DNA of 64,000 bases, taken from NCBI RefSeq assembly GCF_052117125.1, contig NZ_JBQKJT010000007.1:62001-126000 (forward strand), read 5' to 3'. Within the stretch, counting starts at the first letter, position 1. Each line of letters starts with the position of its first letter. Of this stretch, positions 58,507-64,000 are shown piece after piece. Both the position numbers and the translations under genes were made by a program. The DNA comes from Avoscillospira_A sp052117125 (GTDB lineage: Bacteria > Bacillota > Clostridia > Oscillospirales > Oscillospiraceae). Under the pieces are notes generated by a model. It did no database searches. It was not told where the DNA came from and was given only the letters and a program-made list of their open reading frames with translations.

Positions 58507-59434
58507 GCTGCCGCTGTTGCCGTTTCAGTTCCGCTAAAATCTCCGGCGGGATACGGTCAACCAGCCGCCGCATATCGTCCAGTTCGCTTTTTAACTTCGC
58601 CCGTTCCATCGTGTCATTCATCTTGCCTTTTTCGCTGGCCTTTGCCCTGACTTCCAGCTTTTCATTTTCCGCTAACAAGTCATTGATTGTGACCTTGTAT
58701 TTTTTCAGTTGCCCGGAGAAGTTCTCCATCTGCGGAAACCACTTTTTCAGCATGGAGAGGGCTTCCTCTTTCTTCTTTCCGGCGTTCAGCGGGGTAATGC
58801 CGGAGAGAACCGCTTCAATGGCCCTCGCCTGTTTGGAGAGGTTGACCGCCTGTTTGAACAGCCGGGTGGGGATATGCTTCCGGCCCGTCTTGCTGGCGCT
58901 TTCCCCACGCTCCAGGTCGGGGTACTGCTCCACCATACAGGCGTGAAAATCGTCCTGCCACTTCGTCAGATTGGCCCGGTTGCCGATAATTTCTTTGGCG
59001 CACAGGCGGTTGTCCTTTGTCAGCGGCACAAAGACCAAGTGCAGATGGGGCGTTTTTTCATCCATGTGTACCATAGCCGAAACGATGTTCTCCCGGCCCA
59101 CCCGGTCAATGAGGAAGTCCGCCGCCCTCTGGAAGTAGGCCGCTATCTCCTTTGGGGACTTGCCCTTGAAAAACTCCGGGCTGGCGGTAATCAGCGTGTC
59201 CACAAACCGAGTGCTGTCCTTGCGGGTGCGGCATCTGGCCTGCTCGATGCGGCTCTGAATGAAATGGTAGTAGCGGCCATCCGGCTTGACGATGTGGAAA
59301 TTGTACTTGCTCCGGCTGGTGTCAATGTCCGGGTTGCTGGCGTACTGCTCCTTTTTCCGTTCATGGTGGGCTTCCAGCGGCCCCGCCGGGTGGCCCTTGT
59401 GCTTCTCAAATCGCAAAATTGCGTGTTGTGCCAT
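58490..59434 (-). CDS. MobV (Pre/Mob) relaxase
   Basis: Nicks oriT for mobilization. 314 residues with the N-terminal catalytic area (HAILRFEKHKG and SNPDIDTSRSKYNFHIV) and the metal triad motif HMDEKTPHLHLVFVPL (about 124-139), a MobV mark. The C-terminal third is charged and helical. ATG 59434 with GGAG. The oriT is expected just upstream, in the gap holding the truncated repA tail; not identified. Confidence 0.93.
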   Translation of the reverse strand: MAQHAILRFEKHKGHPAGPLEAHHERKKEQYASNPDIDTSRSKYNFHIVKPDGRYYHFIQSRIEQARCRTRKDSTRFVDTLITASPEFFKGKSPKEIAAYFQRAADFLIDRVGRENIVSAMVHMDEKTPHLHLVFVPLTKDNRLCAKEIIGNRANLTKWQDDFHACMVEQYPDLERGESASKTGRKHIPTRLFKQAVNLSKQARAIEAVLSGITPLNAGKKKEEALSMLKKWFPQMENFSGQLKKYKVTINDLLAENEKLEVRAKASEKGKMNDTMERAKLKSELDDMRRLVDRIPPEILAELKRQQRQHGKER

Positions 59435-59607
59435 TGAACTCCTTTCCCCATTCCATTCCTTTCCGGCGGGTTTTCCCGCCGAAAATATCTCTGATAGGAT
59501 TGGAATGGAATGAATGTAAATAGATGGTTTTAATCTCTGTATTTCTATATACCGTCAGATTTCCGTACTTCAAGAGGATTGATTTTCGTACTCGCCAAGT
59601 ACGGTTT

Positions 59608-60003
59608 TCAGCCCTCCGGCGTACCATAACCGGATTTCTTGAAGTCGGTGTTTGGAACCGCTTCATAGGATTTCGGGTAAATGCGGTTGGGTTTTCCACA
59701 GCCCTGTTTCTGGATTTCCACCAGCCCCGCATACTGCAACTCCCGCAGGGTGTTGACCGCTTTCTGCCGCCCGCAGCGGAGCAAAGCGACCACCTCGCAG
59801 ATGGGGTAGTACAGGTAGACCCGCCCGTACTCGTCCGCCCAGCCGTTCTTCCGGGACAACTCCGCCCGGCGCAGGACAAAGGCATACAGCACCTTCGCTT
59901 CGTTGCTCAAGGGCTGGAATGTGGGTGCTTCAAAAAGGAAATTGAGGAGCCGGGTGAAACTGAACGCCTTTTCCGGCTGGTGAATATAAATCGTGTTTGT
60001 CAT
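59608..60003 (-). CDS. Replication initiator A, N-terminal (RepA_N), truncated
   Basis: 131 residues. The RepA_N DNA-binding domain reads FSFTRLLNFLFEAPTFQPLSNEAKVLYAFVLRRAELS and CGRQKAVNTLRELQYAGLVEI. The family is usually much longer with a C-terminal domain. The frame ends at a TGA after GYGTPEG, but translation past it still resembles the RepA linker (STKINPLEVRKSD), followed by another stop. So a stop or deletion seems to have shortened the gene before mob. Replication function is doubtful. Confidence 0.8.
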   Translation of the reverse strand: MTNTIYIHQPEKAFSFTRLLNFLFEAPTFQPLSNEAKVLYAFVLRRAELSRKNGWADEYGRVYLYYPICEVVALLRCGRQKAVNTLRELQYAGLVEIQKQGCGKPNRIYPKSYEAVPNTDFKKSGYGTPEG

Positions 60004-60114
60004 AGCGTGTTTTGTGGACGGTTAGAGGCCCGTTTTCCGGGGCGAATGATAAATGATACCAGCCGCCCCGGTTGAGGGCTTGCGGAGCCTTGCAAATCAA
60101 GGCTTTTCCCGCTC

Positions 60115-60528
60115 TTAACTGTCCACAGCAGACCTCCTTTTCCGCTCACTTTCTGTTTTCTGCCGCCTGTGAACTCTGGCGGCGCAGTCCGGGCAGTATT
60201 TGCCCCGGTTGGACTTCGGGACGAACACACCGCCGCACTCCGCACAGCGTTTCAAGTCCCTGTCCCGGTAAATCTCCGCTTCCAGCGTCCTGTCCAGCGG
60301 CAAGACCGCCCAGCGGAACCACTTGCAGCAGACGGAGAACGAAATCATCTGCGGACAGGCGCAGGTGTCGCCATCGTCCAGCGCAAGGCAGTTTCCGTCC
60401 TCGCAGTTGCAGCACTCCCGGCGTATCAGGCCGCTGGCTCGTCTCTTCTGGGGCGGGGTTATGCGGTAGGGGGAGCCGTCCGGCCTGTGTTCCAGCGGCG
60501 GCAGGTGTTGATAGGGTCTTTTGCTCAT
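60115..60528 (-). CDS. Cysteine-rich VLP-domain protein
   Basis: 137 residues with many Cys pairs: RECCNCEDGNCLALDDGDTCACP, SVCCKWFRWAVLPLDRTLEAEI, CAECGG and CPDCAARVH. The Trp-x-V-L-P-L-D region is the VLP signature. Zinc binding is likely; a role in replication or mobilization is assumed from its constant place beside repA/mob. ATG 60528 with AGGG. Confidence 0.82.
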   Translation of the reverse strand: MSKRPYQHLPPLEHRPDGSPYRITPPQKRRASGLIRRECCNCEDGNCLALDDGDTCACPQMISFSVCCKWFRWAVLPLDRTLEAEIYRDRDLKRCAECGGVFVPKSNRGKYCPDCAARVHRRQKTESERKRRSAVDS

Positions 60529-60756
60529 GCGTCCCTCCGTTTTCTTTGGCGTGTTCTGTTTCCAAGGTGCTTGTCCATCGATGAACTATCCCAAGTCTAC
60601 ACCTTTTTGACCGCCTGTGCCGTATATCCAAGAGGTAGGAAATCAGCCTGAAAAACTCCCTATTTCCACGCTCTCGGATTTGTGATATAATCAAAAAAAG
60701 ATAAAAGACAAATTCAGGTTTCTGGTCTTCTTGCACAAAATAAAGGAGGAGCTATT

Positions 60757-61020
60757 ATGCAAATTGTTTATATTCCAAGCGAATCAATGTCTGTTCAAGG
60801 TAAAAAAGATGAAATCTATAAAAGATATGGGAAAGACTGGAATATTAGAGAACAGGGAGGAGGTAACGGAAATTGGTTGTTGACCAGAAAAAGTGATGTG
60901 CTTGTAGATGGAAAAAGTTATCGTACTTTTGTACTTGAACACTACGGTAAATCCAAGCTGACAGCGAAGCTTGTTGATAAATTTCGTGAAGATGTAGCAA
61001 ATGGTAAAATAAAACTGTAA
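60757..61020 (+). CDS. AT-rich small protein of unknown function
   Basis: 87 residues, no membrane segment. The gene is roughly 37% GC by eye, well below the window. Sequence QIVYIPSESMSVQGKKDEIY and NIREQGGGNGNWLLTRKSDVLV; Lys/Asp rich, strand-heavy. AAAGGAGG precedes ATG 60757. Followed by a 14-bp stem terminator. Composition suggests separate acquisition; no family recognised. Confidence 0.7.
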   Translation: MQIVYIPSESMSVQGKKDEIYKRYGKDWNIREQGGGNGNWLLTRKSDVLVDGKSYRTFVLEHYGKSKLTAKLVDKFREDVANGKIKL

Positions 61021-61028
61021 ATGCCTAT

Positions 61029-61075
61029 GCCGTTATGCTATGAGCATAGTACATAGCATAACGGCTTCTCTTTCG
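61029..61075 (+). terminator. Terminator after the AT-rich gene
   Basis: Perfect 14-base arms GCCGTTATGCTATG/CATAGCATAACGGC with a short T-rich tail. Confidence 0.78.
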
Positions 61076-61098
61076 TTGAGCTAGCAAGGAGGGTGAAT

Positions 61099-61899
61099 AT
61101 GTCTTTATCCATACAAGAGCGATTAAAAGACCTACGTGTGGAGCGTGGCTTGACGCTGGGGCAGCTTGCGGAGCAGACCGGGCTTTCCAAGTCTGCGCTG
61201 GGCAGTTACGAAACGGAAGACTTCAAGGACATCAGCCACTATGCCCTTATCCGGCTGGCGAAGTTTTACGGTGTGACCGCTGATTATCTGCTGGGGCTGT
61301 CTGAAATGAAAAATCACCCAAACGCCGATCTTGCAGACCTGCGTTTGAGTGATGAAATGATTGACCTGCTGAAAAGCGGGAGGATAGACAATACCCTGCT
61401 GTGTGAGCTGGCGGCGCACCCGGATTTCCCCCGGCTGATGGCTGACCTTGAAATCTATGTGAACGGAACGGCACTGAAACAGGCGCAGGGTGCAAACGCC
61501 ATAGTGGACACGATGAGCGCAACTGTTATAAAAAAGCATAATCCTGGCATGAGTGATACGCAGTTAAGACAGCTTATCACCGCCCATATTGATGAGGACG
61601 AGTTTTGCCGCTATGTGATACAACGGGACATAAACGGGATTGCCCTTGCTCTGCGGGAAACACACAAGGACGATTTTTTCAGCGTCCCAGAGGATAACCC
61701 GCTAAAAGAAATGCTGGAAACTGCTGGTGAAATCGTCAGCCAGGACAGCGACACGGAACAAGCGTACTTGGCGTTTATCTGCAAACGGCTCAAGCTGAAT
61801 TTTAGGAAGCTGTCAGTAGAAGAACGGAAGTGGCTGAAAAAGATTGCGGAAAAATCCGACTTGCTGAAGAATCCAAAACCGCAGAGAGGACGAAGATAA
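61099..61899 (+). CDS. XRE-family helix-turn-helix regulator
   Basis: 266 residues from ATG 61099 behind AAGGAGG; GTG 61093 is an alternative. N-terminal HTH_XRE (about 6-62, RLKDLRVERGLTLGQLAEQTGLSKSALGSYE) followed by a longer domain (about 75-266) of helical type with a VDTMSATVIKKH region. Typical of ICE/IME repressors that watch over mobilization or antibiotic response. Target unknown. Convergent with the MefA-like gene through a shared terminator. Confidence 0.85.
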   Translation: MSLSIQERLKDLRVERGLTLGQLAEQTGLSKSALGSYETEDFKDISHYALIRLAKFYGVTADYLLGLSEMKNHPNADLADLRLSDEMIDLLKSGRIDNTLLCELAAHPDFPRLMADLEIYVNGTALKQAQGANAIVDTMSATVIKKHNPGMSDTQLRQLITAHIDEDEFCRYVIQRDINGIALALRETHKDDFFSVPEDNPLKEMLETAGEIVSQDSDTEQAYLAFICKRLKLNFRKLSVEERKWLKKIAEKSDLLKNPKPQRGRR

Positions 61900-61956
61900 A
61901 AAATGCCTGAACGGCGGTTCTGGTTTTTCAGAACCACCATCCAGGCATTTTGTTTA
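61900..61956. terminator. Bidirectional terminator between XRE and MefA-like genes
   Basis: 23-base arms with three mismatches or G-T pairs (AAAATGCCTG and CAGGCATTTT at the base), T/A tracts on both sides. Confidence 0.85.
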
Positions 61957-61979
61957 GTAATAGAAAAAGGTGCAGTTGA

Positions 61980-63200
61980 TTATTGCGTATTGTCAATCTC
62001 TCTCAAACCGGGTAGTAAAAATACGGCAAGCGCAACGATGATAATGCCAATTCCGCAAATGACAAACCATTTCTCAACTCCCAGCCGCTCCGCCAGAGGC
62101 CCGGAAATGACAAGGCCAAACGGCATGGCGAGGGAAGCGGCGCTTGTCAGTAGAGAAAAAACTCTCCCCAGATATTCTGGTTTGACCGTTTCTTGAAAAA
62201 TCGCATTTTGCACACCGTAAAATGGAGCGGAAATTCCCATAACAGTACAGCACACAACAAAGACAAGAAATGCGTCTGGCGGCAAAAGCCCGGAGAGCAT
62301 AATGCTAACGCCCATCAGGAGAACGGAAAGACCGATGGTGTACCGCCGTTTCTTAAAACCGCCCCAAATGCTCAGAATGACTCCGCCAAGCAGCATACCA
62401 ACCGCAAAAGCAATTTCAGCGGCAGAGGCATGGGCCGGTGTTCCTTTGAAGTATGACATACAGATGAGAGGAAAAAGCGTACTGATTGGCATATAAAAGA
62501 ACATATAAATTACACCAATCCAGAGCAGAGCAAAGAGGCCCCTGTTTTGCTTTAATACCACATACCCCTCTTTCATATCCTGTAAAAACTGTTGTCTTTT
62601 CGTTTCTGGACATAGTTCAGGCGTTGGTATGGACGAAATCGCAACAGTCACACAGGCAAGGATTGCACCCACAATATCTAACAATATAATTGCATTAAGA
62701 GGCCAAACAGCATATAAAAACGCTGCGGCAGCTGGACTGATAATCGCACTTACTGCTTGCATGGTCTGCGTGTAACCAGCGCATTTTGTAAGTTCCTCTT
62801 TTGGCACAATCATAGGTGTTGCTGCGCTGAATGCTGGAGAATGAAAAGCAGTTCCCGCACTTCGGATTAACAGGACAACCATAATAGACCATACGGGCAA
62901 TTCCATGTAAAACGCCACCAGCGCCAGAATACCGCCAGCGGCGGCAATTATCAAATCCGCACCAATCATTACGCTTTTACGGCTGTGCCGGTCAACAAAA
63001 GCACCTGCAAACGGGCCTAAACAGGCTTGCGGCAAAAATCCAATCAGTGTTGCCGCCGTCAATATGATTGCAGAATTAGTTTTCGCAACCAAATAAAAGA
63101 TAATGGCCATTTGCAAAATACCGCTGCTAATAAAGGATATTGCTTGTCCGGCAAGAAGTGTAAAATAAGTTTTTCTCCATGAATTGTTGTTTTGGGTCAT
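61980..63200 (-). CDS. MefA-like major facilitator efflux pump
   Basis: 406 residues, the same length as MefA-type macrolide exporters (about 405). 12 helices expected. Marks: SWRKTYFTLLAGQAISFISSGILQMAIIFYL (helix 1), GFLPQACLGPFAGAFVDRHSRKSVMIGADL (loop 2-3), and KPEYLGRVFSLLTSAASLAMP. ATG 63200 with AAAGGAGG; the longer open frame to 63326 is leader. Substrate may be macrolides, but the ABC-F partner Msr(D), often next to Mef, is absent; the claim is inference. Lower GC than the chromosome fits transfer. Confidence 0.85.
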   Translation of the reverse strand: MTQNNNSWRKTYFTLLAGQAISFISSGILQMAIIFYLVAKTNSAIILTAATLIGFLPQACLGPFAGAFVDRHSRKSVMIGADLIIAAAGGILALVAFYMELPVWSIMVVLLIRSAGTAFHSPAFSAATPMIVPKEELTKCAGYTQTMQAVSAIISPAAAAFLYAVWPLNAIILLDIVGAILACVTVAISSIPTPELCPETKRQQFLQDMKEGYVVLKQNRGLFALLWIGVIYMFFYMPISTLFPLICMSYFKGTPAHASAAEIAFAVGMLLGGVILSIWGGFKKRRYTIGLSVLLMGVSIMLSGLLPPDAFLVFVVCCTVMGISAPFYGVQNAIFQETVKPEYLGRVFSLLTSAASLAMPFGLVISGPLAERLGVEKWFVICGIGIIIVALAVFLLPGLREIDNTQ

Positions 63201-63505
63201 AATGCGAACCTCCTTTTTTATTGCATTGTTCCTTTGTTTCTGCAATAAAAAGCAGGCGTTGTCCCACAGAGAGGGCAGACGCCTGCATAACAACAAAGCA
63301 CGAAAAAACACCACGATACAGTTCAAAGACTGCTCGTGTCAAACCTACGTGTTCCTTTGCATACGCACGCAAAAAAAGCCCACCATCATGTGGAAAGGTA
63401 CTTCTACTTTTTATTGCTTATTAGCGTACACAAATTAACACACGTAAGCCTCCTTCCAATCTCAAACTGTCGCACAGTATAACACACATCCGATAGACTT
63501 GTCAA
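63201..63505 (-). promoter_or_regulatory. Attenuator-like leader of the MefA-like gene, with promoter
   Basis: Minus-strand promoter TTGACA (63505-63500), 18-base spacer, TATACT (63481-63476), then a 270-base leader. It holds a GGAGG with a GTG-TGT-TAA mini-ORF (63443-63435), a short hairpin before TTTTTTT (63375-63393), and a terminator with arms GCAGGCGT/ACGCCTGC (63279-63286, 63252-63259) and TTTTT. Such leaders commonly use ribosome stalling by the drug. The attenuation mechanism is inferred. Confidence 0.55.
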
Positions 63506-64000
63506 CCATTTTTAACCTTGTTTTCCATCTTGTTTTTCCATCTCTTACGGGCAGTAGCAAAGCCAGGCGAGCCAGTCAACGGTCAAGATGAACGGCGCTT
63601 TCAGCGCCGCCGTTGACAGTCTCGCCCGTCTTTGCTAATGGGTAATCAAGGCGGGAAAGCCATTTTAGGGCTTTCCCGCCCATTTCAATTTTGGGAGAAG
63701 AAAGGCCCCAAAATGAACGAGTGCGGCCAAACACTTTTAGGGATTGGCCACCTTGTCCACCCATCCAGCGGGGCGGCGGGGAACGGTCAAGGCCGGGCGT
63801 CAGCCCATTCATTTCAGCCTTGACGGTTTCCTGCCGTCCTGCTACTTTTCCCGGAGTGTGGCCACACATCTGGTCACGGTGTCCAGAGCTTTGGGACTTT
63901 TTGTCCCATAGGCCGGGGGCGGAGGACGAGGGACGGGGGCTTTCATAATACGCCCTGTCTGCTGCTGAAATCAGCCCTTTGTTTCCGGCTTACCAGCCCC
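63441..64000. other. Non-coding right part of the window
   Basis: No convincing gene; the 85-codon frame at 63691-63948 and the 97-codon minus frame at 63576-63869 run through hairpins and lack ribosome sites and family features. It may continue into the next gene beyond 64000. Confidence 0.55.
63556..63908. repeat. Run of inverted repeats, possible oriT/origin or structured RNA
   Basis: Six hairpins follow one another: 63556-63636 (27-base arms, 23 matches, with an inner GGCGCT/AGCGCC stem), 63650-63680 (12-bp perfect GGCGGGAAAGCC), 63688-63714 (8 bp), 63725-63749 (6 bp), 63786-63824 (8 bp), 63892-63908 (6 bp). The open frames over this stretch do not look coding. Confidence 0.6.

Larger units (their letters stand above)
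56670..64000. mobile_element. Mobilizable element, left end to beyond the window
   Basis: From near the SUKH-like gene to the window end: large serine recombinase, 70-residue protein, MobV relaxase, short RepA, Cys-rich VLP protein, an AT-rich small gene, XRE regulator, MefA-like pump and a hairpin-rich tail. Relaxase without conjugation (type IV secretion) genes suggests an integrative mobilizable element; other parts may lie outside. The left end is about 56670-56690; the right end and att sites are not seen. Base composition changes gene to gene (87-residue gene notably AT-rich), which suggests a patchwork. Confidence 0.82.

Noticed and set aside
63691..63948. 85-codon plus frame at the window end
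   Set aside because: Runs through the hairpins, is Pro/Arg-rich, lacks a ribosome site and family features.
1..64000. tRNA, rRNA or CRISPR array
   Set aside because: No cloverleaf, conserved rRNA stretches or regularly spaced repeats were seen.

Overview
The window looks like a chromosomal contig from a GC-rich, endospore-forming, low-abundance-type gut Firmicute of the Clostridia, most likely Oscillospiraceae (Flavonifractor/Intestinimonas/Oscillibacter neighbourhood). The lineage is inferred from gene content and order: spoIIAA-spoIIAB-sigF, YunB and a SpoIID-domain protein (sporulation); the conserved Firmicute block ispA-dxs-tlyA-nadK-argR-recN; three T-box leaders in front of tyrS, pheST and valS; MurT/GatD; and IreB. 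No rRNA, tRNA or CRISPR array was seen.

Layout. 1-6.5 kb: isoprenoid precursor and housekeeping operon (ispA fragment, dxs, tlyA, nadK, argR, recN). 6.5-9.2 kb: T-box/tyrS, and asd facing it across a shared terminator. 9.2-13.7 kb: SpoIID-domain protein, queA, tgt (queuosine tRNA modification) and yajC. 13.8-19.7 kb, minus strand: NlpC/P60 hydrolase, a small unknown, ireB, pheT and pheS with their T-box. 19.7-24 kb: a lipoprotein, an orphan MazF/EndoA-type toxin, two unknowns, an SLH-NlpC/P60 protein and xth. 24-30.4 kb: murT-gatD, then a MoxR/DUF58/transglutaminase operon. 30.4-35.3 kb, minus strand: S66 peptidase, DUF6440, cytidine deaminase-like, GNAT, NTF2-like, family-4 uracil-DNA glycosylase, D,D-carboxypeptidase. 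35.4-39.3 kb: ComEA-like HhH protein, then response regulator/histidine kinase/GerMN lipoprotein. 39.4-43.1 kb: HPr-like protein, uvrC, rsmD, coaD, coiled-coil protein. 43.2-50.9 kb: T-box/valS, spoIIA operon, pcrA-type helicase, yunB. 50.9-54.7 kb: ligA, and niaR divergent from a membrane EIIC-like transporter with a shared repeat motif in the promoter region. 54.8-56.7 kb: an accessory patch (metallo-beta-lactamase fold, DUF6054, a Cys-rich unknown, a SUKH-like protein that looks cut short). From about 56.7 kb to the end: a mobilizable element (large serine recombinase, MobV relaxase, truncated RepA, Cys-rich VLP protein, XRE regulator, MefA-like efflux pump behind a long attenuator-like leader), ending in about 350 bases of consecutive hairpins with no convincing gene.

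How the parts work together. Cell-envelope themes recur: MurT/GatD amidates lipid II; the carboxypeptidase, two NlpC/P60 proteins and the S66 peptidase trim peptidoglycan; MoxR/DUF58/transglutaminase and the MtrAB-LpqB-like three-gene signalling unit probably serve envelope homeostasis. Aminoacyl-tRNA synthetase supply is set by uncharged tRNA through T-boxes. The best candidates for something not routinely described are the enlarged PheT with a second OB-like segment, the probable leaderless murT message, the GTCTTGTCA motif pair between niaR and the EIIC-like gene, and the hairpin-rich end of the mobile element.
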